A stretch of 64,000 nt of DNA from Seonamhaeicola sp. S2-3 (GTDB taxonomy: Bacteria; Bacteroidota; Bacteroidia; Flavobacteriales; Flavobacteriaceae). Positions 34,754 to 43,651 of this stretch are shown here, piece after piece (the stretch's first letter is position 1; the number at the start of each line of letters is the position of its first letter). The position numbers and the translations under genes are program-made. The notes under the pieces are model-generated. The model was not told the origin of the DNA. It saw only the letters and a list, made by a program, of their open reading frames with translations, and made no database searches. The stretch covers positions 1,623,001 to 1,687,000 of the forward strand of contig NZ_CP019389.1 in assembly GCF_001971785.1 (NCBI RefSeq), written 5' to 3'.

Positions 34754-34920
34754 GGATATGTCAATTTCGACAAGCTCAATTTGACAAGCTTAGGTTTGGA
34801 AGGATTGGTTTTGGATATGTCAATTTCGACAAGCTCAATTTGACAAGATTAGGTTTGGAAGGATTGGTTTTGGATGTGTCAATTTCGACAGGCTTAATTT
34901 AACAGAATCAATTTGATAAA
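34754..34920. repeat. 59-bp tandem repeats, about 2.8 copies
   Basis: The units start at 34754, 34813 and 34872, exactly 59 bp apart. The first two are nearly identical; the third is diverged and incomplete. Each contains TGTCAATTTCGACAAGCTCA and, in the first two, a closing TTTGACA that makes an imperfect hairpin. The core TTCGACAAGCTCAA is, from memory, a frequent dispersed motif in Bacteroidota. A reverse-orientation remnant (TTGAGCTTGTGGA) is at about 34732-34744. Confidence 0.85.
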
Positions 34921-34923
34921 GGG

Positions 34924-35397
34924 TTACTCGGTAAGTTCTTTGGCCTTTTGGTAAACCAAATCACTTTCCCAACCTCTATATAGCAGATAGTCTATTATTT
35001 TCTTTCTTTTTTTAAACTTATTAGGTTCTTTAATTGAACGCGCTTTTTTTTCGGCTAAATCATTAAAAACCTCGATGTACTCCGTGTCCGATATTTCTGC
35101 AAGTGCTTGATTTATATTAACTTTGCTGATGTCTTTTTGCTTCAATTCGTAAGCTAAACGGCGTCGGCCCCAAGCCTTAATTTTAAACTTACCGCTTACA
35201 AATGTTTTGGCAAAACGTGCTTCGTTTAAGAAGTTATGCTCTAATAGGTGTACTATAATAACATCTATAGCTTCGGGTATCATATGCATACTCTCTAGCT
35301 TTTGCCTAACTTCTTTATGGCAACGTTCTTGGTACGCGCAATAATGCTCTAGTTTTTTAGTAGCTTCTTGTACCGTATATGTTTTTTTGGTTTGCAT
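34924..35397 (-). CDS. RecX regulatory protein
   Basis: 157 aa. The three-helix tandem repeats of RecX are visible: EATKKLEHYCAYQERCHKEV, LLEHNFLNEARFAKTFVSGK, WGRRRLAYELKQKDI, and the C-terminal DYLLYRGWESDLV. RecX binds RecA filaments and limits recombinase activity. It is monocistronic here, with recA not in the window. The 59-bp repeats end right at its 3' end. Confidence 0.93.
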   Translation of the reverse strand: MQTKKTYTVQEATKKLEHYCAYQERCHKEVRQKLESMHMIPEAIDVIIVHLLEHNFLNEARFAKTFVSGKFKIKAWGRRRLAYELKQKDISKVNINQALAEISDTEYIEVFNDLAEKKARSIKEPNKFKKRKKIIDYLLYRGWESDLVYQKAKELTE

Positions 35398-35476
35398 GGT
35401 GTAGCCAAAAATAACAATAGCATTTATAATAAAATATTAAAAAGATACCCAAAACTAAAAAAAACTACTTACTAGC

Positions 35477-37828
35477 ATGAAAAACATTACGTATTTAATA
35501 GCATTCCTACTTACTTTTAATTGGGGGTTTGGGCAAGAAATAGCCTCTTTTAGCTCTGCTCAAAATAGTGGCTGTAGTGGTACTATAGCAAGTGATGCAA
35601 ATATTACAACGACAGGTATCTGCAGAGGTTCAGGGATTGTTGAAAACACAGGAGCAACCTATAATTCACGACAGTGGACGACATCTGGAAGTATTGATGC
35701 TAATGATTATTTAGAATGGACATTGACTCCTAATTCAGGTTATTCTATTGATTTAACCACTATGGATATTACTTATGATAGGAGTGGTAATGGTCCAAGA
35801 ATGGTTGATATACAAGTTGATACAGGTTCAGGTTTTGTGTCTGTGTTTACAGATAGTACAGTGCTTGATGTTGCAGGAGGAGAAGATAACAATGGTATTG
35901 ACCTATCATCAATTACAGGAATTACAGGAACAATTACATTTAGGCTTTACGCATTTAATGCTTCTACTGCAGGAGGAACATTTGATATTGAAGAAAATAC
36001 TGCAACAAATAAAGGTATTATTATAAACGGTTCTGTAAATACAATACCATGTTCTGGAAGCACCACAACTTGGGATGGAAGTAGCTGGGATAATGGAACA
36101 CCAAATTTAACCACCGAAGCTGTACTTAATGCAGACTATAATACCACTGATGAAGTAAGTTTTAGTGCCTGTAGTTTAACGGTTAATAGTGGCGCTATTT
36201 TAAATATTGCAGACAATGATTATGTTGAAGTACATAATGATTTAACAGTAAACACGGGCGGTGAAATAATTGTACAGCCTTATGGAGCGTTTATTCAAAA
36301 TAACGATTTAGGAGCTGTAAACAATAGTGGTCATATTGAAGTAGACAAAAATACGGCCATCTTAAATAATTGGTATGAATATACGTATTGGAGTTCGCCA
36401 GTTAGAAATACTACAGTAGAAGATGCTTTATCAGAATCTGAAGTCAGTAGAAGATTTATATTTAATGCCAGTGAATTTAATGATGCCTTAGCAGAAACTA
36501 ATAATAATAATACATATCTCCCAGGACAAGATGGTATTGATGATGAAGGTAACGATTGGCAGTGGGTAAGCGGTACTACGCCTATGACTCCAGGAGTAGG
36601 ATATGCTGCTACACATTCTGAAATAGGATATATTTCACCTTCTAATTACAAATATACATTTGTAGGCGATTTTAATAATGGCGAAATAAGTGTGCCTGTA
36701 AGTAGAAATGATGTAACATCAGCAGATAAAAACTGGAATTTTATAGGGAATCCATATCCTTCGGCTATAAGTATTTCTGCTTTTTTAGCGCAGAATATGT
36801 ATCCTGTGGGTCCGTTAGAAGGGGTTGTTCACTTTTGGTCTCAAAACACCAATTATTCTGCTACAGCCAATGGTAATCAAGCCCTAAATTTTGATACTAA
36901 TGATTATGCTTATTATAATGGGATGGGAGGAACCCAAGGAGGGGATGGCACTATCCCAAACGGGTTTATTCCATCAGGGCAAGGGTTTTTTATTTCTTTT
37001 TCTGATAGTCATCCTTCAAGTTCTGGAACAGTAGTGTTTAACAATGCTATGAGAAGTTTAAGTTTATTACCAGACAACAGTCAATTTTTTAAAAATACCA
37101 CTAAAACTAAAAAAGAAGTTTCCGAAGCTAATAAACTATGGGTTAATTTAACTTCAGATAATGGGGTGTTTAATCAAATATTAATTGGTTATGTTGATGG
37201 TGCTACTAATGGTTATGATGGTTCTTACTATGATGCCGATAAAATTGTTGCGCCTACAGCTTATGCTGCGTTGTATTCTAGTATTGAAGATTCAGACAAA
37301 AAATTTGTGATTCAAGGTAAAGCTGCCAGCAGTTTAAATGAAGAAGAAACCATAGCATTAGGCTTTAAAACTAATATTGATGTGCCTACATTATACACGA
37401 TGTCTTTAGCAGACATACAAGGCGACTTTTTAAGTGGTAGTCCGGTATATCTTAAAGACAATTTACTAAATAAAGTGCATGATTTATCGGTTTCAGATTA
37501 TACGTTTACCTCAGAAGTTGGCGAGTTTAATGAACGTTTTGTTATAGGGTTTAGCAATAGCACTTTATCTACAGACACCGCACTTACTGAGGCAAGTAGT
37601 TTAAAAATTGTGGCTTTAGATAATGATTATGTTCAGTTTAGTACGTCTAATGATTTACAAATAAAATCGGTTGCTATTTACGATATTTTAGGAAGAGTGC
37701 TTTATAATTTTAAAGGTAGTAACAGTTCTGAAACCTATAAGTTATCTAATTTAAAAAGCCCTGTTTTTCTTGCTAAGGTAGAACTTTCAAACGGAGCTAT
37801 AATTAGTAAAAAGGCGGTTAAGAAGTAG
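35477..37828 (+). CDS. Secreted T9SS cargo protein A
   Basis: 783 aa. Signal peptide (YLIAFLLTFNWGFGQ), then a beta-rich N-terminal domain (about 20-190, with ICRGSGI, NDYLEWTLTPNSGYSIDLT), a parallel-repeat-like stretch (VNSGAILNIADNDYVEVHNDL), a middle domain with NWNFIGNPYPSAIS and GQGFFISF, and a C-terminal type A sorting domain (about 705-783, KSVAIYDILGRVLYNFKG, ending ISKKAVKK). It is exported through the type IX system and attached to, or released from, the cell surface. The 3' 534 bp are about 98% identical to the next gene. Ligand or enzymatic role is not evident. Confidence 0.85.
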   Translation: MKNITYLIAFLLTFNWGFGQEIASFSSAQNSGCSGTIASDANITTTGICRGSGIVENTGATYNSRQWTTSGSIDANDYLEWTLTPNSGYSIDLTTMDITYDRSGNGPRMVDIQVDTGSGFVSVFTDSTVLDVAGGEDNNGIDLSSITGITGTITFRLYAFNASTAGGTFDIEENTATNKGIIINGSVNTIPCSGSTTTWDGSSWDNGTPNLTTEAVLNADYNTTDEVSFSACSLTVNSGAILNIADNDYVEVHNDLTVNTGGEIIVQPYGAFIQNNDLGAVNNSGHIEVDKNTAILNNWYEYTYWSSPVRNTTVEDALSESEVSRRFIFNASEFNDALAETNNNNTYLPGQDGIDDEGNDWQWVSGTTPMTPGVGYAATHSEIGYISPSNYKYTFVGDFNNGEISVPVSRNDVTSADKNWNFIGNPYPSAISISAFLAQNMYPVGPLEGVVHFWSQNTNYSATANGNQALNFDTNDYAYYNGMGGTQGGDGTIPNGFIPSGQGFFISFSDSHPSSSGTVVFNNAMRSLSLLPDNSQFFKNTTKTKKEVSEANKLWVNLTSDNGVFNQILIGYVDGATNGYDGSYYDADKIVAPTAYAALYSSIEDSDKKFVIQGKAASSLNEEETIALGFKTNIDVPTLYTMSLADIQGDFLSGSPVYLKDNLLNKVHDLSVSDYTFTSEVGEFNERFVIGFSNSTLSTDTALTEASSLKIVALDNDYVQFSTSNDLQIKSVAIYDILGRVLYNFKGSNSSETYKLSNLKSPVFLAKVELSNGAIISKKAVKK
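37295..37828 (+). repeat. Duplicated 534-bp segment, copy 1
   Basis: 37295-37828 matches 39905-40438 (offset 2610) with roughly a dozen scattered differences, about 98% identity. It covers the last domain and the sorting signal of both T9SS cargo genes. Upstream of the boundary the genes diverge sharply. Confidence 0.9.
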
Positions 37829-38035
37829 ATAGTATATATTTTTTATAGCGTATTTTATGTATTAAGAGCTTATTGCAACAAGGTGTTCTGTAAAAAAAAA
37901 CATAAAAAATTATTCTTTTTCTTTTAACTTGTTGTACATTCAAAACAAATAAGCATTCTTATTTAATTATGATTTTGTCTTAATCATTCTCTCCAAAGTC
38001 ATAATGTCTCTCATCCGAATTAAAAAAATGACATT

Positions 38036-40438
38036 ATGAAAAAACGCATTTTATGTAACGTATTGGTTTTTCTGTTATTCTTTTTTATAGGAGCATTGGG
38101 TTTTAGTCAAAGTATTTTTACTAATTCCATAACAGGTGCCAACCCAAGTGCATCCAATCCATACACAACAGGTCAAGTAGTTAATAGTAATATAACCGTT
38201 ACGGGTATTGGAAGAGGCTCAGGAATTACAGAAGAAAACACAAATGATAGGTATAGTGCAAGTTCATGGGCGCAATTAGGAATAAATTCTAATGATTACT
38301 TTGAGTTTACAATCACCCCTAATACAAATTATAAAATAGATTTTACAAGTTTTGAATTTACTTTACAAAGTAGTGCTATTACTGGTCCAACAAGCTATGT
38401 TGTGAGAAGTAGTTTAGATGCGTTCACATCAAATTTAATAGGGAGTTTATCACTTATTTCATTAGGAGGGACAAATACTAGTACGGTTGATTTATCATCG
38501 GTAACATATCAAAATATAACAGCTCCAATAACTTTTAGAATTTATGCATGGGGAGGAACTTTAGGTCTTGGTATTTTAAGTGTTAACAGTTTTACTTTTA
38601 ATGGTACAGTATCTAGATTAAGCACAACATGGATTGCAGGTTCTTGGACAAGCGGAATTCCTACAATAGGTATAGATGCTATAATAGCAGATGATTATAA
38701 TACAAGTGTTGGGGGAGCTCAAGGAAGTTTTAGCGCTCATAGTTTAACAGTTAATAATGGAGAAACATTAACAGTTGCTAATAATACGTTTATTGAAGTA
38801 GAAAATGATGTGGTTGTAGATGGAGGAACAATAGCTGTGGAAACTCATGGTGCTTTTGTTCAAAATGGTACAGGTGGTTCTGAAGGTATTTTTTCAATTA
38901 TAAACTCAGGAAATGCCTATGTTAATAAAACAACAAAACCTTATAGTGATTATGGGTTACATTATGTTTATTGGGGGACTCCGGTAAAAAATGCCAATAT
39001 AACAACTGTTTTTCCAACTCCTGATGGAAATAGAAGATATGAGTTTAATGCTTCGGCTTTCTTAGACCAACATACCGTGGGAACCACTAACGGAATACCA
39101 GATGATATTGATGATGATGCAAACGATTGGGTTATTGTTTCAGGAACAATGACTCCTGGTCATGGCTATGCGGTAACAGCGTCTGCACCGCCTCCAACCC
39201 CATTTCCTTTTCCTTATATCGATAATGCACAATTTTCGGGAGAATTTAACACAGGAGATATTAATGTTACTGTATATAGAAATGATGATGAAACAAATGA
39301 TAGTAATTGGAATTTATTAGGGAATCCATATCCATCGGCCATAAGTACAGATGAATTTTTTGCTGTAAATGGATATAATAGTTCTACAAATCCTACGGGA
39401 GCTATAGCGAATATTATTTATTTGTGGACTCATAATAGTGAAGCAAGTCAAGCTAATCCAGGAAATGAAGGTTATAATTTTAGTCAAGATGATTATGCTA
39501 TGATTAATTTATCTGGTAGTAATTCAGCAGCCATTAGTGGAGGTGATATGCCTAATGATTACATTCCTTCGGGTCAAGGTTTTTTTGTTGAAATGTCAGA
39601 TGATGTAACTCCAACCGGTGGTGCAGATCCTATTTTTTCAGCAACAGTTACTTTTAATAATGATATGCGAAGAGCAGATGGAACTAGTAATTCTCAGTTC
39701 TTTAAAAATTCAGTTAAAAAAAGTAATAAGCGTATAGATAAACAAAGGTTATGGGTGAATTTAACCTCAGATAATGGGGTGTTTAACCAAATACTTATTG
39801 CTTATGTTGATGGAGCAACTAATCAAGATGATGGGGTGTCTTACGATGCTAGAAGAATTAATAATGGAAATGCCAGTATTCTTTATTCAATTATAGAGGG
39901 GTCTGACAAAAAATTTGCCATTCAAGGTAAAGCTGCCAGCAGTTTAAATGAAGAAGAAACCATAGCATTAGGCTTTAAAACTAATATTGATGTGCCTACA
40001 TTATACACGATGTCTTTAGCAGACATACAAGGCGACTTTTTAAGTGGTAGCCCGGTATATCTTAAAGACAATTTACTAAATAAAGTGCATGATTTATCGG
40101 TTTCAGATTATACGTTTACCTCAGAAGTTGGCGAGTTTAATGAGCGTTTTGTTATAGGGTTTAGCAATAGCACTTTATCTACAGACACTGCACTTACTGA
40201 GGCAGGTAGTTTAAAAATTGTGGCTTTAGATAGTGATTATGTTCAGTTTAGTACGTCTAATGATTTACAAATAAAATCGGTTGCTATTTACGATCTTTTA
40301 GGAAGAGCGCTTTACAATTTTAAAGGTAGTAACAGTTCTGAAACCTATAAGTTATCTAATTTAAAAAGCCCTGTTTTTCTTGCTAAGGTAGAACTTTCAA
40401 ACGGAGCAGTAATAAGTAAAAAGGCGGTTAAGAAGTAG
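38036..40438 (+). CDS. Secreted T9SS cargo protein B
   Basis: 800 aa, paralogue of the preceding gene with the same layout: signal peptide, N-terminal beta domain (IGRGSGITEENT, NDYFEFTITPNTNYKIDFTS), stretch VNNGETLTVANNTFIEVENDV, middle domain with NWNLLGNPYPSAIS and GQGFFVEM, and a C-terminal sorting domain ending ISKKAVKK. Residues outside the last about 180 are only moderately similar to the paralogue, so the two likely bind or act on different targets while sharing one export and anchoring module. Confidence 0.85.
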   Translation: MKKRILCNVLVFLLFFFIGALGFSQSIFTNSITGANPSASNPYTTGQVVNSNITVTGIGRGSGITEENTNDRYSASSWAQLGINSNDYFEFTITPNTNYKIDFTSFEFTLQSSAITGPTSYVVRSSLDAFTSNLIGSLSLISLGGTNTSTVDLSSVTYQNITAPITFRIYAWGGTLGLGILSVNSFTFNGTVSRLSTTWIAGSWTSGIPTIGIDAIIADDYNTSVGGAQGSFSAHSLTVNNGETLTVANNTFIEVENDVVVDGGTIAVETHGAFVQNGTGGSEGIFSIINSGNAYVNKTTKPYSDYGLHYVYWGTPVKNANITTVFPTPDGNRRYEFNASAFLDQHTVGTTNGIPDDIDDDANDWVIVSGTMTPGHGYAVTASAPPPTPFPFPYIDNAQFSGEFNTGDINVTVYRNDDETNDSNWNLLGNPYPSAISTDEFFAVNGYNSSTNPTGAIANIIYLWTHNSEASQANPGNEGYNFSQDDYAMINLSGSNSAAISGGDMPNDYIPSGQGFFVEMSDDVTPTGGADPIFSATVTFNNDMRRADGTSNSQFFKNSVKKSNKRIDKQRLWVNLTSDNGVFNQILIAYVDGATNQDDGVSYDARRINNGNASILYSIIEGSDKKFAIQGKAASSLNEEETIALGFKTNIDVPTLYTMSLADIQGDFLSGSPVYLKDNLLNKVHDLSVSDYTFTSEVGEFNERFVIGFSNSTLSTDTALTEAGSLKIVALDSDYVQFSTSNDLQIKSVAIYDLLGRALYNFKGSNSSETYKLSNLKSPVFLAKVELSNGAVISKKAVKK
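39905..40438 (+). repeat. Duplicated 534-bp segment, copy 2
   Basis: Second copy of the segment at 37295-37828, in the same orientation. The near identity over coding sequence including third codon positions indicates recent duplication or gene conversion. Confidence 0.9.
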
Positions 40439-40489
40439 TTTTTTGTTGCGTTGATACAGGACTAGGCAAACTTTCTAACAAAATAAACA

Positions 40490-40513
40490 GATTGCTTCAC
40501 TACGTTCGCAATC
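40490..40513. repeat. Short interspersed hairpin
   Basis: GATTGC and GCAATC flank TTCACTACGTTC, in the 78 bp between the convergent T9SS cargo gene and TonB receptor gene. The form ATTGCTTC..TTCGCAAT is, from memory, a common dispersed repeat in Bacteroidota. It may double as a terminator, but no T-run follows. Confidence 0.5.
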
Positions 40514-40516
40514 ACG

Positions 40517-42928
40517 TTATAAACTATATTTTAAAGCTATAATAAAGTTTCTGCCAGGTGCTGCAATGCCAGATGAATAGGTTTTATAGCGTTGGTCTGT
40601 AATGTTTTCTAAACTAGCAGTAAGTATAGTACTTTGTGTTAGTTGGTATTGGGTTCTTAGATTGAAGGTGTACCATGACGGGCTATATGGATTACCGTTT
40701 GCATTGAGTGCGTAAATGTAATCTTTTTCTATTTCAGAAGGTGCTAATTGGTTAAATGATAATTCGCCATTGTAATTGGCAAACAAATCAATTTTAAAAT
40801 CGTTTCCATCCCATACTAAATGGGTATTACCAAAACTAGGAGCTACATGTCTTACAGGTACTTCAATACCTTCATCTTCTTCGGTTCCGCCAATAACACT
40901 GTATTGCGAGCTTAGGGTTACATGATTGCTAATAGCCATTTTTATACCAGCTTCAAAACCATAAATCCAAGCTTTAGAGGCATTTTGAATGGCTTGTACA
41001 TTACTTAGCTCGCCATCATACATAATCTCACTTTCGCCATTTAGGGTGTAATCTCGTCTTACCAAGGCGTTGTCTAAATAAGTGTAATAGGTGCTTACAT
41101 CTAACACTAGTTTTTTATTAAAGTCTAGTTTTAGTCCTAATTCGCCACCATAGGCATATTCTGGTTTTAAGTTATCATTTGGTACAACAACAGAACCAGG
41201 TTCAGAGTCAAATACTTTACCAATATCATCAATATTAGGTGCTCTAAACGCCGATGAAGCATTTAATTTCCATTGAATGGTTTTGTTAGGAGACCAACTT
41301 ATACCTGCTGTTCCTGTTAAGGCACTAGCATTGTTTTTTGAGGTGTTAAAAGGCAGGTTTAGGTACACGTTATTTTCTTCAAAATTGGCTTTAGACAAGA
41401 TGTGATTAAACCTTAAACCCGATTGTAATACAAATTTAGAATTAGGTTTATATTTTATACTTGAATAAACCGCTGCCGATTGCCAACTAGCACCATTAGG
41501 ATATCTTGAAACGGTTGGAGCTACTGTATTGGTAGTGATGTTTTCTTCGGTACCGTTAGACATTACTTTGTTATACACGTATTCTAAGCCATAAAAAAAT
41601 TGTGTTTTTGGGCTTACTGTTTTTTCTAAATCGAGGTTAAAGGAGTAGGCATCTACGGCTTCTTTTCTAACATTTCTTGTATCTGATTGAAAATCGCGGT
41701 CTTTTCTACTTTCTTTAAAGTTTTGATAGGCAAGTGTGGCTTTAATTTTATCGTATAAATTAGAACGACTGCTTAGTTTGGTGATTTGCAGATTAGACAT
41801 AAACCATTGTTGCGGACCGTAGTTCCACTCGGCAGAACGCAGGGTGCCATTTTTATATCTAATTAACCTATCATACCTAGGAATATCTGAGGTTGTGGTG
41901 TAATGTAAACCTAAATCAAAACTTAAATTTTGATACGGTTGAAACTTAACTTTTTGCATGAGATTAAGCTGGTTATAGCCCGAGTATTTTTGAATTAAAT
42001 TATTACTGTTTTCAATAATTTCATCGCCAGCACTAGTTGTTAAAACAAATTCTGGTCTTAAATAATCATCGGGTCCGTGACTCCCCATTTTTAAATCATC
42101 AAATTCTGTATAGCTAGCATTGGTAGCAAAAGCCCATTTGCGGTAGCCTAAATTAAAATCAAAATGTCCTGTTTTTTCATTGCTAGCAGTGGCGTATCTT
42201 AAAATAGCATTAGATTGAAAGTGTAACGAATCGTTTTTAGAAAGCTGTGGTTTTTGGGTGTAAAAACTCATAACGCCCCCAATAGCATCGCTACCATAAA
42301 TTACAGCACCTGCGCCTAAAGTGACTTCGGTATTTTGAACTGAAAACGGATCAATGCTAATTACGTTGTGTAAATTGCCACCTCTAAATATGGCATTATT
42401 CATTCTTACTCCATCTACGGTAATAAGTAGGCGATTTGTAGAAAATCCGCGTATCATGGGGCTACCACCACCTAATTGACTTTTTTGAATGTAAACTTGC
42501 CCTGTTGTTTCTAATAAATCGGCACTGGTTTGTGGGTTTGAAAACTGAATGTTTTGAGTATTAACACTTACAATTTTTTGAGGAATATCTCTTTTACTTT
42601 GCTCAAATTTTGAAGCAGAAATTACAATCTCCTCTAAGCCTTGTGTATTAGATTCTAATAGTACCGTTTTGGTACTACCCAATTGTTGTTTGGTAAGTTT
42701 TTTTAATATGTGAGATAAGTGTTTAAAGTAAATATACTCGGTATCTGAGAACTCGCTAATATCTGCTTCTCCTCTAAAATTAGTGATGGTGCTTTTAGAT
42801 TTATCTACGTTGTAAATGGCAACACCAAAAATGGGTTCTTTAGTATTGTTATTTATAACTTTAATATTTTGAGCTTGTGTATTTAAAAAAGCTATTAAAA
42901 AGAGAGAAAGCGTGTAAAAAAACTTCAT
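40517..42928 (-). CDS. TonB-dependent receptor, heme/hemoglobin-receptor type
   Basis: 803 aa. Signal peptide ends NTQAQ, then a carboxypeptidase-regulatory-like domain (about 20-95), a plug with QTSADLLETTGQVYIQKSQ, PMIRGFSTNRLLITVDGVRM and VIYGSDAIGGVMSFYTQKP, and a barrel ending in FIIALKYSL. The plug wording is close to the TonB-dependent hemoglobin/transferrin receptor group, which imports heme or iron. It lies 3 nt after recO and appears to be the third gene of the porZ-recO operon. The substrate is inferred only. Confidence 0.88.
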   Translation of the reverse strand: MKFFYTLSLFLIAFLNTQAQNIKVINNNTKEPIFGVAIYNVDKSKSTITNFRGEADISEFSDTEYIYFKHLSHILKKLTKQQLGSTKTVLLESNTQGLEEIVISASKFEQSKRDIPQKIVSVNTQNIQFSNPQTSADLLETTGQVYIQKSQLGGGSPMIRGFSTNRLLITVDGVRMNNAIFRGGNLHNVISIDPFSVQNTEVTLGAGAVIYGSDAIGGVMSFYTQKPQLSKNDSLHFQSNAILRYATASNEKTGHFDFNLGYRKWAFATNASYTEFDDLKMGSHGPDDYLRPEFVLTTSAGDEIIENSNNLIQKYSGYNQLNLMQKVKFQPYQNLSFDLGLHYTTTSDIPRYDRLIRYKNGTLRSAEWNYGPQQWFMSNLQITKLSSRSNLYDKIKATLAYQNFKESRKDRDFQSDTRNVRKEAVDAYSFNLDLEKTVSPKTQFFYGLEYVYNKVMSNGTEENITTNTVAPTVSRYPNGASWQSAAVYSSIKYKPNSKFVLQSGLRFNHILSKANFEENNVYLNLPFNTSKNNASALTGTAGISWSPNKTIQWKLNASSAFRAPNIDDIGKVFDSEPGSVVVPNDNLKPEYAYGGELGLKLDFNKKLVLDVSTYYTYLDNALVRRDYTLNGESEIMYDGELSNVQAIQNASKAWIYGFEAGIKMAISNHVTLSSQYSVIGGTEEDEGIEVPVRHVAPSFGNTHLVWDGNDFKIDLFANYNGELSFNQLAPSEIEKDYIYALNANGNPYSPSWYTFNLRTQYQLTQSTILTASLENITDQRYKTYSSGIAAPGRNFIIALKYSL

Positions 42929-42931
42929 GTT

Positions 42932-43651
42932 TTAGTTAAAAACTTGATTAAATATTTGTAGAGATTTTGGTTGTTTAAAATTACCCAAATGTAGTTCAAA
43001 ATAAAGCAACATCATATTTAAAAAAGATTGTCTTTGTTTAGAACTCATTTTAATTCTAGAAACATCATCAAATTTTGTGCCTAACAGCAGTTTTAGGCGT
43101 GTTAAATTTTGGTCTTCAATGCAGTATTTATTGGTTTTAGTTTGACTAAACTTACCTTCTGCCAAATTAAAGTATGGTTTTTCAGTTTGTGTGGTATCTG
43201 GGTAAAAGCCTAAATATTTTGTAAGGTTTAGTAAAAACAGGAGGTGGAAGTTAGCATATTCGGTTTGTTGGTCTAGCCAAAGTAGCGTGGTTTCTATATA
43301 ACTAAATAAGGATTGGTTTTGTTCTTCTTCTTGTAAAGTGTTTGCTAGTATTTCTGCTAAAAACATTACAATGGCACTTTTTAAAATATTTGATTGTAAA
43401 GTGTTATAAACTTGGTTTAATTTAACTTCTTTAATGGTTTGTAGCGATCTGTTTTCTCTGTATTGAATAACAAGTTGTAATTGAGATAGGGGTTGAAAAT
43501 ACGCTACTTTTTTATTGTTTTTTTTACTTTTTAAAACGCCTTTTAATATAAAGCTAATAACACCTAATTGTTCTGTGTAGCACTTAACAATAAGATCGTA
43601 ATCTTTGTATTTAATTTTAGATAAAACAATGGCTTTAGTGGTAATGAGCAT
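42932..43651 (-). CDS. DNA repair protein RecO
   Basis: 239 aa. The N-terminal OB fold (TTKAIVLSKIKYKDYDLIVKCYTEQLGVISFILKG) is followed by the helical domain (MFLAEILANTLQEEEQNQSLF, LFLLNLTKYLGFYPD). RecO mediates RecA loading and strand annealing in the RecFOR pathway. Its ATG overlaps the porZ stop by one base (TAATG), so translation is coupled. The usual C-terminal Cys-type zinc ligands are absent, as in many Bacteroidota. Confidence 0.93.
   Translation of the reverse strand: MLITTKAIVLSKIKYKDYDLIVKCYTEQLGVISFILKGVLKSKKNNKKVAYFQPLSQLQLVIQYRENRSLQTIKEVKLNQVYNTLQSNILKSAIVMFLAEILANTLQEEEQNQSLFSYIETTLLWLDQQTEYANFHLLFLLNLTKYLGFYPDTTQTEKPYFNLAEGKFSQTKTNKYCIEDQNLTRLKLLLGTKFDDVSRIKMSSKQRQSFLNMMLLYFELHLGNFKQPKSLQIFNQVFN

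Noticed and set aside
34754-34920. CRISPR array
   Set aside because: The repeats are directly tandem without unique spacers, the units are 59 bp long, and no cas genes are near.
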